DNA of 52,578 nt from Scytonematopsis contorta HA4267-MV1 (GCA_019359035.1 JAHHIC010000058.1:1-52578); one strand, 5' to 3'; numbered from the stretch's first letter, positions 17,042-26,395 are shown. Translations and numbers: made by a program. The notes: a model not told the origin generated them from the letters alone.

Positions 17042-18373
17042 ATGGATAATCAAATAATCGCGAAGGTTCAATTTTTGCAACGTCAAACTGCGTCTCTTCT
17101 ACTTTACCAATCTGTCTTCGAGGGTGAAGTCGGGGAAAAATTTTTATTGCTATTGCAAACTATACTATCTACTCACACAGATACACGTAGCTGTCTACAA
17201 GCTTATGGTAATTATTTCAAAGCTTTAGCCACAGCCAATCAAAACTGGGAAGAGTATTTAATTATACGTATACTCCGGGCAGATAATCCTTTTACTAGAA
17301 TCGCGCAGCAGCAAAAATTAGAAAATTTGCCCCCAGCTTTAATTGCCGCAGTGCAACATGATTTACAAGTTTTGCAAAGCCTCTATGAATGCAGCAGTGC
17401 TGAATTGAGTGAATGGGTACAAGGGGTAGCGCGTTTACCGATGTCCCCTGTCATCTGGTATCTAGAGCAGGATGTGGTTGCGACAAATCGGGAATTAGCT
17501 TTAATCACGAAAATACAACAGTTGGAAAATTGGGCTGATGCTGTCGAACACTTGGCTAATTATCATATCCAATTTGGTGCGGGTTTATTTGCTGAGTATC
17601 AAGCTTTTCGTTGGTTAGAAGGAGAATTTATTGGTATTAAACATCCCGACTCGGTGAAGCTAGAAGAACTTGTGGGTTACGAAGCACAAAAAGAAGCTTT
17701 GTTGAAAAATACAGAATTTTTGTTAGCCGGACAGTCCGCACTGCACATATTACTTTATGGTAGTCGCGGTTCGGGGAAGTCGTCTTTAGTTAAAGCTTTG
17801 TTAAATGAATATGCTCACCGTAATTTACGTTTGTTAGAGTTAGGGAAAGCGGGTTTAAAAGACTTACCTGAAATTGTGGAAAAGTTACGCTCCCAGCCAC
17901 AAAAATTCATTGTCTTTGTAGATGACCTCTCCTTTGAAGAAGACGATGATGCCTTTAAAGCCTTGAAAGTTGTATTAGAAGGGAATTTAACTGCGAGAGC
18001 ACAAAACGTTGTCGTTTGTGCAACTTCCAACCGTCGGCACTTAGTTCGGGAATTTTTTGCTGATAGACCCGCTCCCAAAGATAATGACGAAGTTCATGCT
18101 TGGGATACGATGCAGGAAAAACTTTCTTTTAGCGACCGTTTCGGTTTGACCTTGACTTTTGAGCCAGCAGACCAGAAAACTTATTTAGAAATAGTTCGAC
18201 ATTTAGCAGCAGGAATAGGTATAAATATGACTCAGAAAGACCTGGAGTATCAAGCGCTACAATGGGCGACAAGACATAACGGTCGTTCTGGACGAACAGC
18301 AAGGCAATTTATAGATTACTTAGGAGCCAATAATGCAGTTTTTGGTTTGCCTGAGGAAAACTCTGAAGTGTAA
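17042..18373 (+). CDS. AAA-type ATPase, DUF815 family
   Basis: A 443-aa P-loop ATPase. Walker A is GSRGSGKSS near residues 240-248, Walker B is FIVFVDDLSFEEDD near residue 290, and a sensor segment follows (NVVVCATSNRRHLVREFF). This combination matches DUF815, a family of uncharacterised AAA ATPases resembling AFG1 or RavA-like helpers. The N-terminal 200 residues are helical with no known domain. The frame opens with TTG at 17039 next to ATG at 17042. I use the ATG, with an AGG 6 nt upstream. A terminator-like hairpin follows at 18492-18527. Substrate unknown. Confidence 0.88.
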   Translation: MDNQIIAKVQFLQRQTASLLLYQSVFEGEVGEKFLLLLQTILSTHTDTRSCLQAYGNYFKALATANQNWEEYLIIRILRADNPFTRIAQQQKLENLPPALIAAVQHDLQVLQSLYECSSAELSEWVQGVARLPMSPVIWYLEQDVVATNRELALITKIQQLENWADAVEHLANYHIQFGAGLFAEYQAFRWLEGEFIGIKHPDSVKLEELVGYEAQKEALLKNTEFLLAGQSALHILLYGSRGSGKSSLVKALLNEYAHRNLRLLELGKAGLKDLPEIVEKLRSQPQKFIVFVDDLSFEEDDDAFKALKVVLEGNLTARAQNVVVCATSNRRHLVREFFADRPAPKDNDEVHAWDTMQEKLSFSDRFGLTLTFEPADQKTYLEIVRHLAAGIGINMTQKDLEYQALQWATRHNGRSGRTARQFIDYLGANNAVFGLPEENSEV

Positions 18374-18491
18374 TCAGGACAATTGCTTATTATTTCCTTT
18401 TTTTGTTAATTTTAAGATACAGTCTTATCTACAGTACTTACAAGGAGAGGTAACATTCAACCCCATAAAGCTCAGTGCAGTATATTCGTAG

Positions 18492-18527
18492 GTTGGGTTG
18501 AGGAATAACGGAAACCCAACTTTTTTT
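18492..18527 (+). terminator. Rho-independent terminator after the DUF815 gene
   Basis: Stem GTTGGGTT/AACCCAAC with a 13-nt loop and a run of seven T. The sequence GTAGGTTGGGTTGAGGAA resembles a dispersed cyanobacterial repeat, so this may be a repeat acting as a terminator. Confidence 0.65.
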
Positions 18528-18638
18528 GGTTGTTCGTTGGGTCTGGTTCCTTCACCCACCTTGTATTTTCCTTAACTTTAAAAAAAATTTATATTTAACA
18601 GCTTGACAAAGCTCAACACAAGCTATATGTAATTTTCT

Positions 18639-19913
18639 ATGGCTAGTAATAGATTTTATTTGGGTATAGTTGCCTTTTCGGTGAGTTTTGTTCTTAGTTT
18701 CGTCTTCACTGGATGGGACTTAGGAAAATCTTGTGGGACAGCCGTTTTGACTATAATTGCTACCTACGTAGCAGCTTTTGTAGTAGAAAAACGACATAAG
18801 AATAATCAAATGCTAATGCGTACTTCTTTGCAGAGGCAAATTAGAGAACTCGAAAATGTAAAAGCTCGTTTTCTTAATGAAATTAATCAATTAGAAGTTC
18901 ACCAAGTCGGTCTATATCAAGAGTCAAGCCTACTAAATAACCAGGTACAGGAAAGGAGGCAACAAAGGGATAGTTTAAACCGCGAATTAAACTCTTATAC
19001 TGTGCAAAAAAGGCAGCTAGAAACACAAGCTAATCAATTATATAATCAAGTAAAAACTCTAGAGAGTAGTAAAATAGAATTAGACAAATCTATCTCTACT
19101 TTAAACGGAGAAAAACGCCGTTTGGAGTTAAATTTTAATGTTTCAAAAGCCGAAGCAATACAACTACAAAATCAAATTAATGAATTACAACAAAAGAAAG
19201 AAGAAGTAGATGGTAGTATTATATTACTAAATCGCCTGAAACAACCCCTGGAAGAAAAAACACATGAGTTGCGGAGTGAAATTGAAAAATTAGAAAAAGA
19301 AATTAGCCAGAAAAATAAATTTTTATTTGATAAACAAACAGAAAGAGAAAGTACAGTTTTTACCTTAAATTCCCTCAAAACAGAAATAATAACCAAGAAA
19401 ACAGAATTAGAAAATGTCAAAACACAAGTTATACTATTACAGCAAGAACGTGACCAAGTACAAAGTCAAGTTTGGGATTTGCTTCAACAAATTGAAGCAA
19501 TAAATCCAGACTTATTACCAAGAAATAATCATGAAGGTAACGATAATTTAGAGTTATTCCCTTTTTCGGACATACTTGATAGCTTAGAGCAACAGCCAGT
19601 TAATTATATATCTGATTCTGAAGAAAACTTACCTGAAGAATGGACTAGATTTTTACAGCAGTTACCAAGCTATGAAATTCAGGTAATAAAAGCAATATTA
19701 GAACAAGATAATCCCAACCCTACCATTAAAAAAATAGCAGAAGCCAATATAACAATGCCCAATCTATTAATTGATTCTATAAATGAAGTTGCCAGTAACA
19801 CACTAGGTGAACTAATTATTGAACCAAACGATGGAAAACCACAAATTTATCAAGAGCATATCAGCAACTTGAGACAATTAATTGCCATCTACTCTCAGAA
19901 ATTGGCAAGATAA
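18639..19913 (+). CDS. Coiled-coil protein with membrane anchor and TerB-C-like domain
   Basis: A 424-aa protein in three parts. Two membrane segments lie at residues 5-22 and 32-50. A long coiled coil (about 60-285) is rich in Gln, Glu and Leu. The C-terminal domain (about 325-420) contains LPEEWTRFLQQLPSYEIQVIKAIL and PNLLIDSINEVASNTLGELII. The last part resembles the C-terminal domain of tellurite-resistance TerB proteins. TerB-C domains are often found with ATPases of phage-defence or stress systems, and the next gene is a BREX-type ATP-binding protein. The coiled coil probably mediates assembly at the membrane. Confidence 0.75.
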   Translation: MASNRFYLGIVAFSVSFVLSFVFTGWDLGKSCGTAVLTIIATYVAAFVVEKRHKNNQMLMRTSLQRQIRELENVKARFLNEINQLEVHQVGLYQESSLLNNQVQERRQQRDSLNRELNSYTVQKRQLETQANQLYNQVKTLESSKIELDKSISTLNGEKRRLELNFNVSKAEAIQLQNQINELQQKKEEVDGSIILLNRLKQPLEEKTHELRSEIEKLEKEISQKNKFLFDKQTERESTVFTLNSLKTEIITKKTELENVKTQVILLQQERDQVQSQVWDLLQQIEAINPDLLPRNNHEGNDNLELFPFSDILDSLEQQPVNYISDSEENLPEEWTRFLQQLPSYEIQVIKAILEQDNPNPTIKKIAEANITMPNLLIDSINEVASNTLGELIIEPNDGKPQIYQEHISNLRQLIAIYSQKLAR

Positions 19914-19974
19914 AGAAATTAGCTATCATTTAATTTAGTCGTGAAGACCGAAACCTAATTAGAATAACTATTTT

Positions 19975-19992
19975 AACCCGTTTCAACGGGTT
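19975..19992. repeat. Short palindrome between TerB-C and BREX-like genes
   Basis: A perfect 8-bp stem, AACCCGTT/AACGGGTT, with a 2-nt loop, followed by another short repeat (AGCCCTAAATTTATTTCAGGGTTT). It could be a weak terminator or a dispersed repeat in the 142-bp gap. Confidence 0.5.
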
Positions 19993-20055
19993 TAAGCTTT
20001 TAGCCCTAAATTTATTTCAGGGTTTATCAGCTATAAATAAACTGAGGCAAAATAA

Positions 20056-21384
20056 ATGGTAAAGCTCAAACTCTCGAAAAAAGTCACAACCGCGTTAATC
20101 AACTCCCTTGGTGCTGGTGTAGTACCAAGAATGGGGGTCGAGCATATTGCAGTTGGTCGGGACAAGGAACTCAACAGCCTCTTGCAAAATCTTAATGATA
20201 TTTCAGAAGGAGCAGCTGCATTCCGTTTTGTCATCGGTAACTACGGTTCTGGTAAAAGTTTTATGTTGCAACTGCTGCGAAATCATGCTATAGAACAAGG
20301 CTTTGTAGTTGCGGACGCTGATTTATCTACGGAAAGACGATTAGCAGGGACTAATAATGAGGGTTTAGCGACTTATCGAGAATTAATGAGTAGTTTAGCC
20401 ACAAAGACCCGTCCTGATGGTGGTGCTTTGGTTTCTATTTTGGAAGGTTGGATTAACAAAATTCAACAAGAAGTCGCTTCATATAATGAAATGCGTCCCA
20501 ATGATGAAGGTTTTGACGACAAAGTAGAAGCAAAAATTCGCGAAGTTGTTCAATATATTGAAGATTTAGTACATGGCTTTGATTTTGGTAGTGTTATTGT
20601 AGCTTATTGGCGTGCTTATAGATTGGATGACGAAAATTTAAAACAAGCTTCTTTGCGTTGGTTAAGGGGAGAATATGCCACAAAAACAGAAGCGAAAACA
20701 GCTTTGGGTGTGCGGGTAATAATAGATGATGAGAGTTGGTATGATTATATAAAACTTTGGGCAAAGTTTATTGCGGAAATTGGTTATAAAGGTCTTTTGC
20801 TTTTGTTAGATGAAGCTGTCAATTTATATCAAATACCTGCTACGGTAACAAGAGAAAAAAATTATAATAAGTTGCTGGCGATGTTTAATGATACTATGCA
20901 GTGCAAAGCTGAACATCTCGGTATTGTTATTGGTGGGACAACAAAATTTTTAGAAGACCCAAATCGCGGACTTTTTTCTGACCAAGCTTGGAAAAGAAGA
21001 ACCCAGGAAAGCCGATTTGTTGCTAAAGCTGGAGTGGAAGAATGGTTTGGTCCGGTGATGCGCTTAAATCCTTTGTCTGAGTCGGAGATTACTGAGCTTT
21101 TACAAAGATTATCGGATATTCATGCGACGAATTATGCTTATGATAAACCACTTAAAGGCTCGCAGTTACAGGAGTTTGTTAAGGAAATTGTTGGTCGTTT
21201 GGGGGCTGAGGCTTTGTTGACTCCTGGGGAAATAGTTCGCGATTTTATTAGTGTGATGAATGTGATTTATCAGAATCCTCAGATGTCTTTTAGTGATTTA
21301 ATTCATGGTAAGGATTTTAAACCTACTGCGGCTTTTAATAATGTTAACTTGAATGAGGATGATGTGGCGGAGTTTAGTGTTTAA
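20056..21384 (+). CDS. BREX-type ATP-binding protein (DUF2791/BrxD-like)
   Basis: A 442-aa P-loop ATPase. Walker A is GNYGSGKS at residues 61-68 and Walker B is LLLLLDEAVNLYQ near residue 250. The N-terminal GVEHIAVGRDKELNSLL segment and the later GGTTKFLEDPNRGLFSD block match the DUF2791 family, which includes BrxD of BREX phage-defence systems. No BrxA, BrxB, PglX, PglZ or helicase gene is visible nearby, so this is not a BREX locus. A GAGG ribosome binding site lies 8 nt before the ATG. With the preceding TerB-C protein it may form a two-gene module. Confidence 0.85.
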   Translation: MVKLKLSKKVTTALINSLGAGVVPRMGVEHIAVGRDKELNSLLQNLNDISEGAAAFRFVIGNYGSGKSFMLQLLRNHAIEQGFVVADADLSTERRLAGTNNEGLATYRELMSSLATKTRPDGGALVSILEGWINKIQQEVASYNEMRPNDEGFDDKVEAKIREVVQYIEDLVHGFDFGSVIVAYWRAYRLDDENLKQASLRWLRGEYATKTEAKTALGVRVIIDDESWYDYIKLWAKFIAEIGYKGLLLLLDEAVNLYQIPATVTREKNYNKLLAMFNDTMQCKAEHLGIVIGGTTKFLEDPNRGLFSDQAWKRRTQESRFVAKAGVEEWFGPVMRLNPLSESEITELLQRLSDIHATNYAYDKPLKGSQLQEFVKEIVGRLGAEALLTPGEIVRDFISVMNVIYQNPQMSFSDLIHGKDFKPTAAFNNVNLNEDDVAEFSV

Positions 21385-21500
21385 GCATTGAGTAGAAAAC
21401 TTTACTTCCAATATGCTTACAGCAATTACTCGTATGCTGGAAGTACATGGGCGGGCAAGATAAAGCCCACCCCACAAGATTTTTACTAATTTGATGTAAA

Positions 21501-22211
21501 TTATTCTACTTCGTCTGGGTCAATACCCAAAGCTTTTAACCTCGCTTTCAGTTTTTCTACTTGACGTTGTGCTGCTTCTTTTTCTTTTCGTTCTGCTTCT
21601 TCTGGGGTAGGTATTAACTGTTTATCCCGACTGAAAAATCTTAATTGGGATTGGTAAATTCCTAAAAATAATTCTAGTTCTTCGCTCCAAAGCCAACCTT
21701 CCTCATTTGCTTGTAAAGGCTGATACTTACTATCAGACAAACGAAAACCTTTGAATTCCAATGTGTCAGGGTGAAACCAAAAATATTCCGGAGTTTGGAA
21801 AGTATTTTGATATATTTCTTTTTTGGTTTCTCTATCTACTTTTGCGGTTTTGTTAGAAAGTAATTCTGTAATTACATTGGGATATTGGTAATTTTCTCGC
21901 CATAACATCCAGCTTTTACGCGGACGATTTTCACATCCTTTGACAACAAAAAAGTCCGGTCCTCTAAAATCTTCTGTTGTCTTTTCTGTTTCGCTGAAAT
22001 ATATCGTCAGATTTCCACTGGCGTAAAAATTATTACGCTCTCGCCAATACCATTTTATACAGTTAAGCAAAAGTATCATTTGTTCTTGATGCAAATCACT
22101 TTCCAAAGGCGGTTCATCACTCCACAACTCTAACTGTGAAAAGATTATATCCTTTGAACTAGTGTTATTATCTACTTTTGCTTCGTCTTGTGACTCTTTC
22201 GCAACTGTCAT
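21501..22211 (-). CDS. Uma2-family (DUF820) protein
   Basis: A 236-aa protein of the Uma2 family, a PD-(D/E)XK-like nuclease fold greatly expanded in cyanobacteria. The core is visible as DFRGPDFFVVKGC near residues 78-90, then VITELLSNKTAKVDRETKKEIYQNTF (conserved Glu and Lys residues), then a PEYFWFHPDTLEFKGFRL strand pair. A C-terminal coiled coil (KEKEAAQRQVEKLKARLKAL) ending in GIDPDEVE is typical of the cyanobacterial copies. The biological role of the family is not established. The gene is convergent with the BREX-like gene. Confidence 0.88.
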   Translation of the reverse strand: MTVAKESQDEAKVDNNTSSKDIIFSQLELWSDEPPLESDLHQEQMILLLNCIKWYWRERNNFYASGNLTIYFSETEKTTEDFRGPDFFVVKGCENRPRKSWMLWRENYQYPNVITELLSNKTAKVDRETKKEIYQNTFQTPEYFWFHPDTLEFKGFRLSDSKYQPLQANEEGWLWSEELELFLGIYQSQLRFFSRDKQLIPTPEEAERKEKEAAQRQVEKLKARLKALGIDPDEVE

Positions 22212-22305
22212 AACATTTATGGCTTTCTTTTTTACATTATATCTTTTATTAAATGAAAGATATAAATTGTGCTGCGAGATAAAGAGATTTAATTAATCAA
22301 AAAAC

Positions 22306-25300
22306 TTACATCGCACTCTCCCATAACAACACAGAAGGTAAAACATTAGGATAGGCAATTCGCAAAAGTTCGTAACCAATGCCAGTAGTTCCATGAAAAA
22401 AGCCAGGGTTGTAAACCGAGTGTTTTAAATCAGCGAAAAGAGTAAATCGACCTTGAGCTTGCGCTTGGGCGACTAGCTGGCTAGTTGCTTGATTCACAAA
22501 ATCCAAAATTTCTGGTTGCTTTAGGGTTTTAGCTGCTACCAGCAAAGTTTCTATCCGACCAAGGCTACCCCAACAAAGATGGTCTACACCCCAAACAGCG
22601 AATTTTTGAGTGGTTTGTAAAGCAATAGTAATTTCCTGACGAATCTCTGGGGTATCGAGAATAGATAATCCTCCCAATCGGCCTAAACCAATCCCAGCAG
22701 CACCATGTGCCCAACTAACTTGAAAATCTAGTCCCTCAGACCTAAAATCTGGCCAGTTTTCAGCCTTAGCGGAAAAAACACTTTGCTCATAAGCGATTGC
22801 TTCATGTGCAGCATCAAGAAATCGGAAATCTTGGGTCACGGCAAATAATCGCAAAAGGGCATAGGCAATTCCTGCTGCACCTTGGGAAAATCCAGTTAGT
22901 TGTTTACCCGTCTTATTTTTCCAAGCTTTGGGACGCTTATCAATGCTAGTTTGATTTTTGAGGAGATGCTCACCACAGATAACCGCAAGTTCCAAAAAAG
23001 TTGGTGCTGGTGATGCTAAAAGACCTAAGATTGTCCCTGCTGCTCCCCCCATAATATCGAAAGTTTGGTCTGTGGCAATCAATTCTGGAGTAATTAAGGA
23101 AGCAGCGAATAAGGCATCTTTCAGTAGTTCTGGTTCTTGCAGAAGTTGACTTATTTGCATTAAAGCGTAAGCAATGGAAGCTAACCCTGTAGCACCACTA
23201 ATGCCCAATTGTCTTGTCAATTTTGTTACTTTGTCTAAATCAGAATCATTAAGAATTTTCCTCATAGGCTGTAAAGTTCTAAGAGCTAGGTCATACCACT
23301 GAGGGACAGCCGTAATTTTTGCTAGTGCAGCAAGGAATAAAGCAACACCAGAACTACCATCGTATAGATTACTTCCTAAGCTGCAAAGCTGAAAACCTTG
23401 GGTGTTGGGTCTGTAGGTGGGGCTAATCCAGGAAATGCTTCCATCGTTTGCGTGAATAGCGTGTTGTTGGAGTTCAGTAGCTATTTTTATTGCCTGTTGA
23501 ATTAATAAATCTGAAGTAAAAGGTGTAGTACTCACTTCTTGTACTTCTTTTATTTCTTTTGCGGCAACTTTACTAAGCACCTCACAAGAAACAGGATTTG
23601 GTTGCTTAAAAAAACGCGAGTAAAAAGAACCCCGGATAATTTCTATTTGCTGATTCAGGTCAGTTTCACTTAAACTTTGGAGACGCAAAAGCACTTGGTC
23701 AAAGCTGGGCTTTTCAAACAATTCTGGAATAACTAAACCTGTAGGTAGTCCAAGGCTATCACTTGAAGATAAAACAGTAAAAAAGGGAATATCTAATTGT
23801 TCCATAGCCTGTAATTCAGCTGCTAGCATTGGCCAAAACATCGGCTTTTCTTCCGTAGCCACAAATCCTCGGCTCAAAAAATCAAGAGCGATGCTACGGT
23901 CAATACCTGAGCGCAAAAAACTTGGCTTATAAGAGTTTTGCAAAATCCAGTGATAAATTCTTGTAGACCGAAACACATACCGAACTTTTTGTTGAGCAAA
24001 AGCCATCAAGGGACTCGTTGGGGCTAAAAGAAGCGCTTGATAAGAAAAAAGAAGACGGTACATTTGCTCAAATCCCGCAACTAGGTCTTCTAAGTAATCG
24101 TTTGGGCAAATGGTAATTCCATTTAATGTAGGCATATTGGCTTCTTTGAGAACAATTGTTTCATAGCCCACATTCATAACATCTGTGTTGATATTCTCTA
24201 ACCTAGTAGCCAATATTTTTTGTTCCTCAGTTCCCCCAAAGCCACTGAGGTCAACTGTTAGCTGGTCGTTATGGGTTATCCCCCACTGAGGTAGAAGTGT
24301 GGTACGTAATACAGATTCTCCTAGGTGCTTTTCTACCAACATTTGAGCATCAGACTTGTCTATTTCTATACTTTTATTCCGATGATGCAACAGAGTCTCG
24401 ATATCCACTAATACTGGCTGTTCTCCATTAGCAATTAAGTTTTCATAGTGGCAATCTGTTCCTTCTAAGGTATGGATTAAGGACAGTAACATTCCCGAAC
24501 GTTGGTAGAAGCGTCGAACTGCTGTTTCATCTTCACAAGGGAGAGCTTCCACATATTCCATCCAACCATGACTGGAATGGTTGACAATTTGAAGGACTTT
24601 TAGGGGTTGTGGGGTAGCATGATTGTTGCACCAATTTATGAACTGATAAAAGGCAATATCTAAACTAAGGTCTTTGGGCTTGTAAACTAATTGCATCCCT
24701 GTGTCAAAAGTTAGTGTCATCACAGACCGTCCCCGATTGTGGGAGTCTGACAAGCCTGCTTTAATATCTATAACTTGCTTTAAGAGCATGTCATCTCCAA
24801 AGCATTGCTCAATTTCAGACCAGTCTGTTGCCAACCTGTTGAGAAACTCAGCGGTAGCTTCTACCCAGAAATCAATCGCAGTGGCTACCAGTCGTCCAAG
24901 GACGCTGTATTCCAAAAACAGAGACAATAAGCCATCTTTAAATAGTTTTTGGATAAAAGCATGATACTTTTCCTGACTTTTGCAATTGCCAATACTGAGC
25001 AAAAAGAAGTCCCGTACAGCGTCACCTGATGAGCGAAATGCTGAAAATTCTTCCATTAGAGTCCAGGAGCATAAGTCACCAAGCTGTTGCAAAAGCTTAC
25101 GTTCTAAGGCTGCTATTGCAGTATCCGTTAGTAATTTTAAGTGTTTACCTGCTTGTGTTAAAAGTTTTTCGCGAGCAACTTGCAAACAAGGAACATAGAC
25201 AGACTCAAAAGGAACCGGCTTTTCTGAGTTCAAATAAAGATAAGGATAAAACAAATCCTTGCTTGAAAGAGTGCTGGCTGTTTGGATTATCTGTTCCAAA

Positions 25301-25584
25301 GTAATTGCCCATACAGGTAGAGGTTGCTGTTCGTTAAAGTAAGTATCAGCCAAGAGGGGGCGAATAGTCTCAATATCTAATCCTGACCAAGCTAAACGCC
25401 TTTGAAATTTGGCTAATTTACCTTCAGCTACGACCTGACACCATTGCTCTAAACGTTCTGAAATCTGTGTTTCATCTTTGTTCGCAAACTTAGAAATAAA
25501 AGAACTGTTTAAACGTTCCGCTAAAGTACTTGCTTTCGCGACAATTGAGGTGATATCTAAGGTATCTTGATGTGGTAATAACAT
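22306..25584 (-). CDS. Class II lanthipeptide synthetase LanM with degenerate zinc site
   Basis: A 1092-aa LanM-type enzyme, normally bifunctional: an N-terminal dehydratase phosphorylates and eliminates Ser/Thr, and a C-terminal LanC-like cyclase adds Cys thiols. The dehydratase motifs look intact: LVYKPKDLSLD (Lys) and GTDCHYENLIANGEQPVLVDIE (Asp, His, Asn, Asp). The LanC domain keeps its glycine-rich helical repeats (GATGLASIAY, GFSQGAAGIAYALLR, FFHGTTGIGYELLR). The zinc ligands are altered: SWAHG has Ala959 where Cys is expected, and LCWG has Cys1004-Trp1005 where CC or CH is expected. The frame can extend to a TTG at 25599; I use the ATG at 25584. It is divergent from the Nif11 precursor gene. 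Confidence 0.95.
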   Translation of the reverse strand: MLLPHQDTLDITSIVAKASTLAERLNSSFISKFANKDETQISERLEQWCQVVAEGKLAKFQRRLAWSGLDIETIRPLLADTYFNEQQPLPVWAITLEQIIQTASTLSSKDLFYPYLYLNSEKPVPFESVYVPCLQVAREKLLTQAGKHLKLLTDTAIAALERKLLQQLGDLCSWTLMEEFSAFRSSGDAVRDFFLLSIGNCKSQEKYHAFIQKLFKDGLLSLFLEYSVLGRLVATAIDFWVEATAEFLNRLATDWSEIEQCFGDDMLLKQVIDIKAGLSDSHNRGRSVMTLTFDTGMQLVYKPKDLSLDIAFYQFINWCNNHATPQPLKVLQIVNHSSHGWMEYVEALPCEDETAVRRFYQRSGMLLSLIHTLEGTDCHYENLIANGEQPVLVDIETLLHHRNKSIEIDKSDAQMLVEKHLGESVLRTTLLPQWGITHNDQLTVDLSGFGGTEEQKILATRLENINTDVMNVGYETIVLKEANMPTLNGITICPNDYLEDLVAGFEQMYRLLFSYQALLLAPTSPLMAFAQQKVRYVFRSTRIYHWILQNSYKPSFLRSGIDRSIALDFLSRGFVATEEKPMFWPMLAAELQAMEQLDIPFFTVLSSSDSLGLPTGLVIPELFEKPSFDQVLLRLQSLSETDLNQQIEIIRGSFYSRFFKQPNPVSCEVLSKVAAKEIKEVQEVSTTPFTSDLLIQQAIKIATELQQHAIHANDGSISWISPTYRPNTQGFQLCSLGSNLYDGSSGVALFLAALAKITAVPQWYDLALRTLQPMRKILNDSDLDKVTKLTRQLGISGATGLASIAYALMQISQLLQEPELLKDALFAASLITPELIATDQTFDIMGGAAGTILGLLASPAPTFLELAVICGEHLLKNQTSIDKRPKAWKNKTGKQLTGFSQGAAGIAYALLRLFAVTQDFRFLDAAHEAIAYEQSVFSAKAENWPDFRSEGLDFQVSWAHGAAGIGLGRLGGLSILDTPEIRQEITIALQTTQKFAVWGVDHLCWGSLGRIETLLVAAKTLKQPEILDFVNQATSQLVAQAQAQGRFTLFADLKHSVYNPGFFHGTTGIGYELLRIAYPNVLPSVLLWESAM

Positions 25585-25948
25585 ATGCTTTAGTTTCAAA
25601 TTTTAGAATTTATTGAAAATCTAACTTACCGGACTTAACTTTATGATATACATACTCTAGTTTATAAATTATTAGATAGTAAATCTCATGATTTTAGTAT
25701 TTTATATTAATTCCTGAATTAATCTTGGCTTGTATTAATTATTATTACACTTACTGATTATGTATCTATTCAAATCACTGAATAAAACTGAACTTTTATT
25801 GATTGACGCTTTCTCGAAGTTTGATTAAATTAAATATATGAATAGCGTTCAAGAGATGCAATCAAAATGTTTGCTAAATAGTCAAACTCCTGATTAACTC
25901 TGGACACACTATTTCTGTTTAAAATAAACATTCATGGAGATTAAGACA
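25585..25948. promoter_or_regulatory. Divergent promoter region between lanM and Nif11 precursor
   Basis: A 364-bp AT-rich gap separating two diverging biosynthetic genes. It should contain promoters for both. No coding sequence or strong palindrome was seen, and I could not fix promoter boxes with confidence. The precursor's Shine-Dalgarno TGGAG is at 25935-25939. Confidence 0.5.
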
Positions 25949-26257
25949 ATGAGTAAGGAAGCTGTTAATAAGTTCTTGCAAAACGTCACTGAAGATTCAA
26001 AACTTCAAGAAGAGTTAACTAAAGCTCTTAAGGGTGACAACCATAAGCAAGCTGCTACTAATTTAGCTGCAAAACATGGTTATAAGTTTACAGACGATGA
26101 ACTTTGGGCAGAACTTCAGGAGCGTCAGAGCCAATTTGAACAACGACAAGCTGATGGAGCACTCAATGAAGAAGAACTAGAAGCCGTATCTGGTGGTTTC
26201 ACTCCCTGGCTTATCGCAGCGTTTGGTGGTATTGTTGGTGCTGCTGCTGCAAAGTAA
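25949..26257 (+). CDS. Nif11-type leader RiPP precursor without cysteine
   Basis: A 102-aa precursor. The leader (residues 1-83) starts MSKEAVNKFLQNVTEDSKLQ and has the Nif11-like pattern YKFTDDELWAELQ. It ends in NEEELEAVSGG, the double-glycine site cut by C39 peptidases. The predicted core is FTPWLIAAFGGIVGAAAAK (19 residues, nt 26198-26254). It has one Thr, no Ser and no Cys, so no lanthionine can form within it. The upstream ATG at 25934 is less likely, because a TGGAG ribosome binding site lies 9 nt before 25949. It is divergent from the LanM with the degenerate zinc site. Hydrophobic, Gly/Ala-rich core with a GGIVG motif. Confidence 0.9.
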   Translation: MSKEAVNKFLQNVTEDSKLQEELTKALKGDNHKQAATNLAAKHGYKFTDDELWAELQERQSQFEQRQADGALNEEELEAVSGGFTPWLIAAFGGIVGAAAAK

Positions 26258-26372
26258 AAAGAATATATCACCAAAGTTTGCTGGCTCTAGCAGACTGCAT
26301 TTTTATCCCTTTCCTACTGACCTAATAGACTCTCACAAAAACTTTGTTAGGTAACAGAAGACACCCCTTAAA

Positions 26373-26395
26373 CCTCTCCCTATTGACGGGAGAGG
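26373..26395 (+). terminator. Possible terminator after the Nif11 precursor
   Basis: A perfect 8-bp stem, CCTCTCCC/GGGAGAGG, with a TATTGAC loop, followed by CTTTATT. It lies between convergent genes and may also be a dispersed repeat. Confidence 0.45.

Noticed and set aside
20056-21384. A BREX phage-defence locus
   Set aside because: Only one BREX-type ATPase is present; the characteristic PglZ, PglX and BrxC genes are not in the window.
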